Assembly: GCF_003429005.1 (NCBI RefSeq)
Contig: NZ_QVQV01000002.1
Location: 310,001-374,000, forward strand
From: Paraburkholderia sp. DHOC27
GTDB taxonomy: Bacteria; Pseudomonadota; Gammaproteobacteria; Burkholderiales; Burkholderiaceae
Length of the DNA stretch: 64,000 nt
Direction: 5' to 3'
A model generated the notes under the pieces. The model did no database searches and had not been told where the DNA came from. It was given only the letters and a program-made list of their open reading frames with translations. Below are positions 8,962 to 17,082 of the stretch, in pieces; within the stretch, counting starts at the first letter, position 1; each line of letters starts with the position of its first letter. Made by a program: the position numbers and the translations under genes.

Positions 8962-10056
8962 TTATAAGACGGCGTCCTTGCGCACACCGTTGGAGGCAAA
9001 GAAGCGCTTCAGGCGAACCAGGGCTTCCTGCTGGATCTGGCGCACACGCTCGCGCGTGAGGCCCATTTCGTCGGCCAGCTCTTCGAGCGTGGCCGGTTCG
9101 ATGTGATTGAGCCCGAAACGGCGCTCGATCACGTGACGGTGCTTGTCGGACAGCCGTGCGAGCCACGCGCGCGTCAGCGTCTCGAGTTCACGATGCTGAA
9201 CTTCGGCGTCTGGAGACTGGCTTTGGTCGTCTGAAAGCAGGTCGAGCAGGCTGCTCGCCGGGTCCAGATCGAGCGGCGCGTCGAGCGACGCGGTGTGCTC
9301 GTTCAACGCCAGGATGTCGGTGACTTCGTCGGTGGTCTTGCCGGTCAGATAGGCAATATCGTCGATACTGGCGTCGCGGCGGTCGGCCGCCTCGCCCGAA
9401 TTCATCGAATTCTTTTCCAGATGGCGCTTCGCGCGCAGCACCTGGTTCAGCTCGCGAATCACGTGCACCGGCAGGCGCACCGTGCGCGCCTGATTCATGA
9501 TGGCGCGCTCGATGCTCTGACGGATCCACCACGTGGCGTAAGTCGAAAAGCGGAAGCCGCGGGTCGGATCGAACTTCTCGATGGCGTGCATCAGGCCGAG
9601 GTTGCCCTCTTCGATCAGATCCAGTAACGGCACGCCGCGATTCAGATAGCCCTTGGCAATGCTGACCACGAGGCGCAGGTTGCGCTCGATCATCACCTGG
9701 CGCGCATCGAATTCGCCGGCCTTGGCGAGACGCGAGTAGCGCTGCTCTTCTTCGACCGTCAGAAGCGGTTTGACGCTGATGCGATTGAGGTAATGCTGGA
9801 TGGTGTCGGCCGTGAGTTCGGCCTGCAGCAGGGCGCGGAAATCGTCGGCGTCCGGCGCGCTATCGTTTGCGCTTTCGCGCGACTCGCCGGAATCATCTGC
9901 ACCGTTTTGACGCTCGTCGAGATCGCGGGCGCCGTCCAGCTCCTCGACGATCTCGTCTTCTACTTCCGAAGCACCGCCGTCCTCCACCGTGACAGGCGTG
10001 GCGCGGCTGATGTTCTCAGACTCGGCTTGCGGCGTGCGGCGCTTCGATTTCGGCAT
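8962..10056 (-). CDS. rpoS: RNA polymerase sigma factor RpoS (sigma-38)
   Basis: RpoS directs RNA polymerase to stationary-phase and general-stress promoters. The 364-residue protein has an acidic N-terminal region (1-75), region 1.2 (ADTIQHYLNRISVKPLLTVE), region 2 (RNLRLVVSIAKGYLNRGVP, LIEEGNLGLMHAIEKFDP, FSTYATWWIRQSIERAI), region 3, and region 4 (ATLEELADEMGLTRERVRQ) with the helix-turn-helix that reads -35. The order surE-pcm-nlpD-rpoS is conserved in beta- and gamma-proteobacteria. rpoS begins 11 nt after nlpD. In E. coli the main rpoS promoter lies within nlpD; I did not identify one here. Confidence 0.97.
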   Translation of the reverse strand: MPKSKRRTPQAESENISRATPVTVEDGGASEVEDEIVEELDGARDLDERQNGADDSGESRESANDSAPDADDFRALLQAELTADTIQHYLNRISVKPLLTVEEEQRYSRLAKAGEFDARQVMIERNLRLVVSIAKGYLNRGVPLLDLIEEGNLGLMHAIEKFDPTRGFRFSTYATWWIRQSIERAIMNQARTVRLPVHVIRELNQVLRAKRHLEKNSMNSGEAADRRDASIDDIAYLTGKTTDEVTDILALNEHTASLDAPLDLDPASSLLDLLSDDQSQSPDAEVQHRELETLTRAWLARLSDKHRHVIERRFGLNHIEPATLEELADEMGLTRERVRQIQQEALVRLKRFFASNGVRKDAVL

Positions 10057-10067
10057 GGTCGTATCGC

Positions 10068-11033
10068 TTATTGCGGCGGCAAATACTTCAGTGGGTCGAC
10101 AGGTTTGCCCTGCCGGCGAACTTCGAAATGCAACATCACACGGTCCGAATCGCTATTGCCCATTTCGGCGATCTTCTGCCCCTTGGTCACCGCGTCCCCC
10201 TCTTTTACCATCAAAGCGCGGTTGTGTGCATACGCCGTCAGATAAGTTGCATCATGTTTGATGATAATGAGATTGCCGTAACCGCGCAGCCCATTTCCGG
10301 CATAAACCACGCGCCCGTCTGCAGCGGCTTTGACTGGATCGCCGGCAGCCCCGCCGATATTGACGCCCTTGTTGCTGGAATCGTCAAAGGTGCCGAGGAT
10401 TGGACCGCGAACCGGCCACGCAAATGCAAGATTGCTCGCCGCGCCGGCGTTTGCATCGCTCGCGGCGGGTGGCGGCGCAATCGTGTTAGCCGTGGCAGCC
10501 GAACCGTAAACCGGCGGTACTGATGCTACACCACCGGCGGCGCTGCCGGGTGCTCCCGACGGCGGTGCTGAGGGTGCCGAAGGTGCGCCCAGCGGTGCGC
10601 TCTGCACGCCGCCGCCGACGATCGGCGCGGTGTTCACGCCCGGCGTCATGGCAGCGACATTGGCACCCGGCGGCGCGACCCGCAGCAGTTGATCGACTTC
10701 GATCTGGTTCGGGTTCGTCAGATTGTTCCAGCTTGCGATGTCACGATAATTCTGGCCGTTTTCGAGCGCAATCCTATACAAGGTATCGCCCGGCTTCACG
10801 CGGTAAAAACCCGGAGGCGGCGGCCCGAGCGGCGCGGGCGGCTGCGCCTGGGTCTGGGTCTGGCTGGTCTGGGTGCTGAGGTCGCCGGACTTGTCGACGA
10901 CCGGCGCGTTATCGAGCCGTGATGCGCAGGCCGCCAACACGGAGAGCGCGACCACGCACACGCTACGCTGCGCTACGGTCAGAGGGACATTCAGGCTGTT
11001 TTTTTGCATCGCGCGCAACTTGCTCATGGTCAT
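10068..11033 (-). CDS. nlpD: NlpD-type LysM / M23 lipoprotein (amidase activator)
   Basis: NlpD is an outer-membrane lipoprotein that activates the septal amidase AmiC. The 321-residue protein has a signal peptide ending in the lipobox VLAAC (Cys36). A LysM domain follows (about 75-122, FYRVKPGDTLYRIALENGQ), then a Gly/Ala/Pro-rich linker, and a C-terminal M23 (LytM) domain (about 205-318). The LytM zinc site is degenerate: the first motif reads NKGVNIGG instead of HxGxD, and the final motif keeps only VMLHFEVR. This fits a regulatory, non-hydrolytic role. It starts 5 nt after pcm in the surE-pcm-nlpD-rpoS operon. Confidence 0.93.
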   Translation of the reverse strand: MTMSKLRAMQKNSLNVPLTVAQRSVCVVALSVLAACASRLDNAPVVDKSGDLSTQTSQTQTQAQPPAPLGPPPPGFYRVKPGDTLYRIALENGQNYRDIASWNNLTNPNQIEVDQLLRVAPPGANVAAMTPGVNTAPIVGGGVQSAPLGAPSAPSAPPSGAPGSAAGGVASVPPVYGSAATANTIAPPPAASDANAGAASNLAFAWPVRGPILGTFDDSSNKGVNIGGAAGDPVKAAADGRVVYAGNGLRGYGNLIIIKHDATYLTAYAHNRALMVKEGDAVTKGQKIAEMGNSDSDRVMLHFEVRRQGKPVDPLKYLPPQ

Positions 11034-11038
11034 CGGTT

Positions 11039-12370
11039 TCAGATCACTCCGGATTTTAAGGGTACAAAGAAAACGCGATCAAGCCGCGACTCGCGCCATT
11101 GCGCGGGGCCGGTCCGCTCCACGAGCGTGAGCACCTGAGTCTGGCCATCCTGCGCGCCGACCGGCGCCACCAGACGGCCGCCGATCGCGAGTTGTTCGAG
11201 CAGCGCCTGCGGCACATCGAGCCCGGCGGCGGCGATCACGATCGCGTCGAACGGCGCGACCGCGGGCAAGCCGATCCGGCCGTCACCGTAATGCAGGCGA
11301 ATGTTCGGAATACGCAGCGGCCGGAGATTGGTTTTGGCGCGCTCGTAAAGCGGTTTGATGCGTTCAATGGAATACACATCGCGTGCGACCTGGCTCAGCA
11401 CGGCGGCCTGATAGCCGCAGCCGGTGCCGATCTCCAGCACGTTCGCAAGCGGCCGGCCATGCGCGGCCAGCTCGATCATGCGTGCCACCACGGACGGCTT
11501 GGAGATGGTCTGATGATGGCCGATCGGCAGCGCCGCGTCCTCGTAGGCCTGGGTGGCGAGGCCGGGGTCCACGAACATATGGCGCGGCACCACGGACATT
11601 GCGTGAATGACGCGCTGATCGGTGATGCCGTTGGCGCGCAGACGATCCACCATACGCTCGCGAATCCGCTCGGAGGTGAGCGCCTGTGCGCCGTTCAACG
11701 CGACGTTGGGCGCCATCATGGGTGCCACGTTCAGGGTCGCGCTTCGTTCGGTGGATTTGCTGGCGACCGGCCGGGTCATCACCGGCGTGAGCGCCGGGCG
11801 GTTGGCCTGCTGGTTCGACGTTGGGCCGAGCGGCTGGGCTTTTGGCTGGGTCTTTGGGTGACCAGGCGCTGTCACGGACGGCCTCGCGGCGGCGCCGGCA
11901 GCAGGCTTCGTGGCAAGCGCGATGGCGGGCTTGACCGGGGATGTGGCGAGCGATTTTGCGCCGGACGTGACCGTCGGCTTCACCGCGGACGGCGCCGCCG
12001 GCTTGACGCTCGACGTACCCGCCGGTTTCGACGCCGATGTCGAACCCGCCGTTACGCCCGCAGCCTTTCCGCCGCCAGCCGGTCCGCCCGACTGAACGTT
12101 GGGTTTCAAGCCGGACGACACACCGACATTCCCCACCGTCTTCGCGGCGTTCTGCGACGGCGCCTTGCCAGCGTCGCGTGCCACGCTGCGTCCAGCACCG
12201 CCCTCGCCTCCACGCCCCGGCGATTTCGCGCGCGCGGCGTTTGCCCGTGCTTCAGCGGCGGCCGCGAGGTTCGCTGCGCGCACCTCGCCCGGTCGCCCTT
12301 CCGGCCGGCGTGGCTCGCGCACCAGATCCTCGAGGCCAAGCGGAAAGCGCTTCGCGCGCCCGTTGGTCAT
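11039..12370 (-). CDS. pcm: Protein-L-isoaspartate O-methyltransferase with long N-terminal extension
   Basis: Pcm methylates L-isoaspartyl residues to start repair of aged proteins. The last 213 of 443 residues form the complete enzyme, with the PIMT signature [20 protein letters not shown], the SAM-binding [16 protein letters not shown], and the C-terminal GGRLVAPVG and DRVFFVPL segments. Typical Pcm proteins are about 210-230 residues. Here about 230 residues precede the enzyme: an Arg-rich start, then a low-complexity Lys/Pro/Ala/Ser/Thr region with irregular repeats such as [13 protein letters not shown]. The ATG at 12370 overlaps the surE stop by four bases, which supports this start and thus the extension. 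nlpD follows after 5 nt. Confidence 0.93.
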   Translation of the reverse strand: MTNGRAKRFPLGLEDLVREPRRPEGRPGEVRAANLAAAAEARANAARAKSPGRGGEGGAGRSVARDAGKAPSQNAAKTVGNVGVSSGLKPNVQSGGPAGGGKAAGVTAGSTSASKPAGTSSVKPAAPSAVKPTVTSGAKSLATSPVKPAIALATKPAAGAAARPSVTAPGHPKTQPKAQPLGPTSNQQANRPALTPVMTRPVASKSTERSATLNVAPMMAPNVALNGAQALTSERIRERMVDRLRANGITDQRVIHAMSVVPRHMFVDPGLATQAYEDAALPIGHHQTISKPSVVARMIELAAHGRPLANVLEIGTGCGYQAAVLSQVARDVYSIERIKPLYERAKTNLRPLRIPNIRLHYGDGRIGLPAVAPFDAIVIAAAGLDVPQALLEQLAIGGRLVAPVGAQDGQTQVLTLVERTGPAQWRESRLDRVFFVPLKSGVI

Positions 12371-13125
12371 GAAGCGCCGCTCCCGGCGCGCGCCCAGTCG
12401 CGTGCCGCGGGCAGCATCTGCGTGTGAGTCAGGTCGAGTTGCAGCGGCGTGATCGACACGTGGCCGTTGGCGACCGCGTGAAAATCCGTGCCCTCGCTGG
12501 CGTCGCGCGCGCTGCCCGACGGTCCGATCCAGTAGATCGGTTCGCCGCGTGGATTGGTCTGGCGGATCACCGGTTGCGATGGATGCCGCTTGCCGAGCCG
12601 CGTCACGCGCCATTCGCGCAGCTGTTCGTAAGGCAGGTTGGGAATATTGACGTTGAGCAACGGATGGCCGGGCAATGGCTGCTCGAGATAACGGGCCACG
12701 ATTTCCGCGGCCACGCGCGTGGCCGCGTCGAGATGGACCCAGTCTTTGTCGACCAGCGAAAACGCAATGGCCGGCACGCCGAACATGATGCCTTCGGTCG
12801 CGGCGGCCACCGTTCCCGAATAGAGCGTGTCTTCGCCCATGTTCTGGCCGTTGTTGATGCCGGAGACGACCAGGTCGGGCGTGTGATCGAGCATTCCCGT
12901 GAGCGCGATGTGCACGGAATCCGTGGGCGTGCCGTTCACGTAAAAAAAGCCCGTTGACGAGCGCAGCACCGACAACGGCCGCGACAGCGTCAACGAGTTC
13001 GACGCCCCGCTGCAGTTCTGCTCGGGCGCCATCACAGTGACATCGGCGAAGGCCTTCAGCGCTTCGTAAAGCGCGGCGAGGCCGGGCGCCAGATAACCGT
13101 CGTCGTTGCTCAGTAGGATTCGCAT
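12367..13125 (-). CDS. surE: 5'/3'-nucleotidase SurE
   Basis: SurE is a divalent-metal-dependent phosphatase of nucleoside monophosphates linked to stationary-phase survival. The 252-residue protein begins [16 protein letters not shown], whose tandem aspartates bind the metal. It also has [17 protein letters not shown] and the conserved [21 protein letters not shown]. Length is normal. It is the first gene of the surE-pcm-nlpD-rpoS operon, and the 4-bp overlap with pcm indicates translational coupling. A longer open frame upstream is not conserved, so the ATG at 13125 is used. Confidence 0.96.
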   Translation of the reverse strand: MRILLSNDDGYLAPGLAALYEALKAFADVTVMAPEQNCSGASNSLTLSRPLSVLRSSTGFFYVNGTPTDSVHIALTGMLDHTPDLVVSGINNGQNMGEDTLYSGTVAAATEGIMFGVPAIAFSLVDKDWVHLDAATRVAAEIVARYLEQPLPGHPLLNVNIPNLPYEQLREWRVTRLGKRHPSQPVIRQTNPRGEPIYWIGPSGSARDASEGTDFHAVANGHVSITPLQLDLTHTQMLPAARDWARAGSGAS

Positions 13126-13309
13126 CCGGCGATTGTAACCGAGGAAAGAAGGCGCGCGAACGACACACCGGACGACGTGGCTTCGGCACACGCCCGTCGC
13201 CAGGTGCGCGCAAATTTCACGCGAACTCGCGACGCAATGCCCGATAAAATCGCACGGTCGTTCGAGCTGATTTACACTGCAAAATCCTGCTGAAGCGTGA
13301 GCCACGATT

Positions 13310-13351
13310 GGGCACTTCAGGTAACACCTCAGAGGGCACCTGAGTGTGCCC
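13310..13351 (+). other. Inverted repeat in the leader of the quinone oxidoreductase gene
   Basis: GGGCAC-TTCAGGT (13310-13322) faces ACCTGAGTGTGCCC (13338-13351), two 6-bp blocks with a small internal loop and a 15-nt apical loop. It ends 30 nt before the ATG at 13381. It could be a leader hairpin or an operator. No U-tract follows. Confidence 0.45.
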
Positions 13352-13380
13352 CTTAGCCCTGCACCTGGACTGGAGAGACG

Positions 13381-14355
13381 ATGCGCGCAATTCGCTGCAA
13401 TCAATATGGGCCGCCGGAAACCCTGACGGTCGAAGACCTGCCCGACCTCGAGCCGCAAGCCGGCGAAGTCGTGATCGACGTGAAGGCTGCGGCCGTCAAT
13501 TTCCCTGACGTGCTGATCATCGAAAACAAATACCAGTTCAAGCCGCCGCTGCCCTTTACGCCCGGCTCGGAAGTGGCGGGCGTGGTGCGCAAGGTTGGCG
13601 CCGGCGTGACGCAGTTTCAGCCGGGCTCGCGCGTGGTGGCTTACACAGGCCAGGGCGGTTTCGCACAGCAGGCCGTCGCAGCGGCGAGCGCGTGCGTGCC
13701 GTTGGCCGAGGGGGTCGGCTTCGCGCAAGCGGCGGCGTTTACGCTCGCGTACGGCACTTCACACCATGCCGTCGTCGATCGCGGCGCGCTGAAGGCCGGC
13801 GAGACGATGCTCGTGCTGGGTGCGGCGGGTGGCGTCGGACTCGCTGCGGTGGAAATCGGCAAGGCACTCGGTGCGCGCGTGATCGCGGCGGCCTCGACGG
13901 ACGACAAGCTCGCCATCTGCACGAAGCATGGCGCCGATGCCACGATCAACTACGCGACGGAAGATCTGCGCGAGCGCATCAAGGCGTTGACCGATGGCAA
14001 GGGACCGGACGTGATCTACGACCCGGTCGGCGGCGTGTATGCGGAACCCGCGTTTCGCAGCATCGGCTGGCGCGGCCGTTACCTCGTGGTCGGTTTCGCC
14101 AATGGCGAGATTCCGAAGCTGCCGCTCAATCTGACGCTGCTCAAAGGCGCGAGCATCGTCGGCGTGTTTTGGGGCGATTTCGCCAGGCGCGAGCCGGCGC
14201 ACAATGCAGCCGCGTTCAAGCAGATGGTCGAGTGGATCGGCGCAGGCAAACTGCGGCCGTATGTGTCGGCGGAGTATGCGCTGGAAGATACGGGGCGCGC
14301 GCTGCGCGATATGGCGGAACGTCGCGTGGTGGGTAAGGTGGTGATTACGCCGTAG
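13381..14355 (+). CDS. NADPH:quinone oxidoreductase family, zinc-independent MDR
   Basis: This 324-residue medium-chain reductase resembles QOR/crotonyl-CoA-reductase-like enzymes that reduce quinones or enones with NADPH. It has a GroES-like N-domain ([37 protein letters not shown]) and a Rossmann domain with [20 protein letters not shown] (about 140-160) and [11 protein letters not shown]. The catalytic-zinc cysteine of alcohol dehydrogenases is absent. A GGAG ribosome binding site lies about 8 nt before the ATG. It stands alone, divergent from surE and convergent with the CoA-transferase gene. The physiological substrate is unknown. Confidence 0.88.
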   Translation: MRAIRCNQYGPPETLTVEDLPDLEPQAGEVVIDVKAAAVNFPDVLIIENKYQFKPPLPFTPGSEVAGVVRKVGAGVTQFQPGSRVVAYTGQGGFAQQAVAAASACVPLAEGVGFAQAAAFTLAYGTSHHAVVDRGALKAGETMLVLGAAGGVGLAAVEIGKALGARVIAAASTDDKLAICTKHGADATINYATEDLRERIKALTDGKGPDVIYDPVGGVYAEPAFRSIGWRGRYLVVGFANGEIPKLPLNLTLLKGASIVGVFWGDFARREPAHNAAAFKQMVEWIGAGKLRPYVSAEYALEDTGRALRDMAERRVVGKVVITP

Positions 14356-14498
14356 GCGCCTGGCGCGCTTGAAGAGCTTGAACAGGCTTCGAGCGCTGGC
14401 AGAGGCGCGGGGCCCGCAGAGGCTCCGGACGCCTGCGAGTGAAACTGGAGGAAGCGGCGTGACCGCCGTCTCCCTCCTGCCCTTCGCTTTCTTCCCGC

Positions 14499-15722
14499 TC
14501 ACACGATCTGCTGCGCGTGCAAGCGTGTGATCTGCTCCGCGTCATAGCCGAGCGAGCGCAGCACTTCGTCCGTATGCTCGCCCAACTCCGGCCCCAGCCA
14601 GCGCGTCTCACCCGGAGTCTGCGAAAGCTTCGGCGTTACGGCCGGCAACGTGATCTCCTTGCCGTCCTGCCACTTGAAGCGCTGGATCATCTGCCGCGCC
14701 ATGAACTGCGGATCGGTGAACATGTCCGCCACGCTATAGATGCGGCCCACGGGAACGTCCGCCGCGTTGAGTACCTCCAGCGCTTCGTCTATGGTGCGAT
14801 GGGCGAGCCAGGCCGCAATCGCGCCGTCGATCTCCTGCGTACGCGGCACGCGTCCATCGTTGTGCGCCAGCGCCGGATCATTCGCGAGATCGGCACGATC
14901 TATCGCCAGCATCAGGCGCTTGAAGATCGGGTCGCTGTTGCCGCCAATCACGATGCTGCCGTCGCGGCACGGATAGGTGTTCGACGGCACGATGCCCGGC
15001 AGCGACGCACCGGTACGTTCACGCACCATGCCATAGACGCCATACTCGGGCACGACGCTCTCCATCATGTTGAAGACCGCCTCGTAGAGCGCGACGTCGA
15101 CCACCTGCCCCTTGCCGCCATTCACCTGGCGATGATGCAGGGCCATCAGCGCGCCGATCACACCGTGCAGCGCCGCGATCGAATCGCCGATCGAAATGCC
15201 GATGCGCGGCGGCGGCAGATCTGGATAGCCGGTGATGTGGCGCAGCCCGCCCATCGATTCCGCGATCGCGCCGAAACCCGGCCGGTCGCGATACGGTCCG
15301 CTCTGACCATAGCCGGATAGACGAACCATCACGAGCCCGGGATTTTCCGCGGACAGCACGTCGTAGCCGAGCCCGAGTTTTTCGAGCAGGCCGGGACGGA
15401 AATTCTCGACGACGATGTCCGCTTCCTTCGCGAGCCGTCGCACGATTTCCTTACCTTCCTCGGCCTTGAGGTTGATCGTGACGGACTTTTTGTTGCGCGC
15501 CTGGACGGCCCACCACAGCGACGTGCCGCCCACTTCCGGATAGAGCTTGCGCCATTTGCGCAACGGATCGCCGCCTTTGGGATCTTCGATCTTGATCACG
15601 TCCGCGCCGAACTCGCCGAGAAAGCGCGCGGCGAACGGGCCGGCGATCAGCGTGCCGAGTTCGAGCACCTTGACACCCGCCAGCGGGCCGGCGGGACGTG
15701 CGTCTTCAGACGTTGTGCTCAT
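14499..15722 (-). CDS. CaiB/BaiF family (class III) CoA-transferase
   Basis: This 407-residue protein is a class III CoA-transferase that moves CoA between carboxylic acids through an aspartyl-CoA intermediate. Visible landmarks are VLELGTLIAGPFAARFLGEFGADVIKIE at the N-terminus (split here as VLELGTLIAGPFAARFLG and EFGADVIKIE), VENFRPGLLEKLGLGY, and the catalytic-Asp region GISIGDSIAALHGVIGALMA. The start at 15722 gives a normal family length. It lies 46 bp downstream of recR on the same strand and may be cotranscribed with dnaX-ybaB-recR, a functionally unrelated context. The acyl substrates are not inferable from sequence alone. Confidence 0.9.
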   Translation of the reverse strand: MSTTSEDARPAGPLAGVKVLELGTLIAGPFAARFLGEFGADVIKIEDPKGGDPLRKWRKLYPEVGGTSLWWAVQARNKKSVTINLKAEEGKEIVRRLAKEADIVVENFRPGLLEKLGLGYDVLSAENPGLVMVRLSGYGQSGPYRDRPGFGAIAESMGGLRHITGYPDLPPPRIGISIGDSIAALHGVIGALMALHHRQVNGGKGQVVDVALYEAVFNMMESVVPEYGVYGMVRERTGASLPGIVPSNTYPCRDGSIVIGGNSDPIFKRLMLAIDRADLANDPALAHNDGRVPRTQEIDGAIAAWLAHRTIDEALEVLNAADVPVGRIYSVADMFTDPQFMARQMIQRFKWQDGKEITLPAVTPKLSQTPGETRWLGPELGEHTDEVLRSLGYDAEQITRLHAQQIV

Positions 15723-15768
15723 GGATGGTGTCTCCTCCGCCTCAGCTCAGGCGTGACAGCGCGCGACG

Positions 15769-16365
15769 TTACAGCGAACGCCGGTCGAGCATGGCGCGCG
15801 CAATGGTGCCGGCGTCGACGTATTCGAGTTCGCCCCCAACCGGTACGCCACGCGCCAGACGGGTCACGGCGAGACCGCGCGCCTTGAGTGTTTGCCCGAG
15901 GTAATGCGCGGTGGCTTCGCCCTCGTTGGTGAAATTGGTTGCGAGCACCACTTCCTTGACGACGCCATCTGACGCGCGCTTCACCAGCCGGTCGAAGTGA
16001 ATTTCCTTCGGGCCGATGCCGTCGAGCGGACTCAGGCGTCCCATCAGCACGAAGTAGAGACCGCGATACGTCATGGTCTGTTCGAGCATGATCTGGTCAG
16101 CGGGCGTCTCCACCACGCACAGCAGCGTCGGATCGCGCTCCTCGTCGCTGCACACCTCGCAGATCTGCGCCTCCGTGAAGGTGTTGCACTTCTCGCAGTG
16201 CTGCAGATGGCCGGTCGCGAACAGCAAGGCCTGACCCAACTTTTCCGCGCCGTCGCGGTCATGCTGCATCAAATGATAGGCCATGCGCTGCGCGGATTTA
16301 GGCCCGACGCCGGGCAAGGCACGCAGCGCTTCGACGAGCGCCGATAAGGCGGAAGGTGGTTTCAT
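15769..16365 (-). CDS. recR: Recombination mediator protein RecR
   Basis: RecR works with RecO/RecF to load RecA at gaps in single-stranded DNA. The 198-residue protein has the helix-hairpin-helix ([19 protein letters not shown]), a zinc finger [16 protein letters not shown] (CxxC...CxxC), and a Toprim domain ([32 protein letters not shown]), then the C-terminal [14 protein letters not shown]. Length is typical. It is the third gene of the conserved dnaX-ybaB-recR cluster, although here a 331-bp gap separates it from ybaB. Confidence 0.97.
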   Translation of the reverse strand: MKPPSALSALVEALRALPGVGPKSAQRMAYHLMQHDRDGAEKLGQALLFATGHLQHCEKCNTFTEAQICEVCSDEERDPTLLCVVETPADQIMLEQTMTYRGLYFVLMGRLSPLDGIGPKEIHFDRLVKRASDGVVKEVVLATNFTNEGEATAHYLGQTLKARGLAVTRLARGVPVGGELEYVDAGTIARAMLDRRSL

Positions 16366-16696
16366 GCAGGATCAGCGGCGGCGAAATAGGTGTGACGTGG
16401 GCAGCAATGGATGCGACCGGGCAAGCGCACCGCGCCCTCGTTGCGATGCAATCGCGCGCTCATGGGTACTCATAGATGCTCATGAGCGCTCATGGACGCT
16501 CGCGCGCGCGGCAACTCGTACGCCGTGCCAGGGTGCGCTGCTTGCGCGTCGTTGCATCGCGTTGCGACGCGCTGTGCCGGATACGACGTGGTACGCAGCA
16601 TCGGGCGCTGCACCCCGCTGCGACGTACCGTACGACGCCCTGCGCCGCAGGGCAGCGTCACATCTGCAACGTGTTCGCTGCCCGCGCCGCGCACGC
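16366..16696. other. ybaB-recR intergenic region with repeats and hairpins
   Basis: This 331-bp gap inside a normally compact cluster contains no gene I can support. It holds three copies of GCTCATG (16458-16464, 16478-16484, 16488-16494) and a perfect 12-bp palindrome ATGAGCGCTCAT (16482-16493). It also has a hairpin GCCCTGC/GCAGGGC (16637-16643 with 16647-16653), which could act downstream of ybaB although no U-tract follows. Short open frames here resemble nothing known. Confidence 0.5.
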
Positions 16697-17023
16697 TCAG
16701 AACGGCAGCTTGAAGCCCGGCGGCAGCGGCATGCCGGCGGTCATGCCGCCCATCTTTTCGGCGGCGGTAGCCTCGGCCTTGCGCACGGCGTCGTTGAAGG
16801 CAGCGGCGACCAGATCTTCCAGCATGTCCTTGTCGTCAGCGAGCAGGCTCGGATCGATCGAAACGCGGCGCACGTCGTTCTTGCACGTCATCGTCACCTT
16901 GACGAGACCCGCACCCGACTGCCCCTCGACTTCGATCTGCGCGAGTTGCTCCTGCATCTTCTTCATGTTTTCCTGCATCTGCTGGGCCTGCTTCATCAGC
17001 CCGGCGAGTTGACCTTTCATCAT
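16697..17023 (-). CDS. ybaB: YbaB/EbfC family nucleoid-associated protein
   Basis: YbaB/EbfC proteins are small DNA-binding dimers that affect nucleoid structure and expression. The 108-residue protein begins [20 protein letters not shown], a coiled helix typical of the family, then ends with [20 protein letters not shown] and a Gly/Met/Pro-rich tail. AAGGAG lies 7 nt before the ATG at 17023, which decides this start over upstream in-frame codons. It lies between dnaX (59 nt upstream) and recR, the classic order. Confidence 0.95.
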   Translation of the reverse strand: MMKGQLAGLMKQAQQMQENMKKMQEQLAQIEVEGQSGAGLVKVTMTCKNDVRRVSIDPSLLADDKDMLEDLVAAAFNDAVRKAEATAAEKMGGMTAGMPLPPGFKLPF

Positions 17024-17082
17024 GGACCTGCTCCTTCTTGATAGCGTGCTATGCGGGAATATGGCGCCTCGTGCGCCACGAA

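Noticed and set aside
16458..16494. CRISPR-like or phage-related array in the GCTCATG repeats
   Set aside because: Only three 7-bp copies with unequal short spacers; no cas genes, integrase or tRNA target nearby.
16470..16694. Small minus-strand frame (74 codons) in the ybaB-recR gap
   Set aside because: No ribosome binding site or family resemblance; high Arg/Ala content as expected of non-coding GC-rich DNA.
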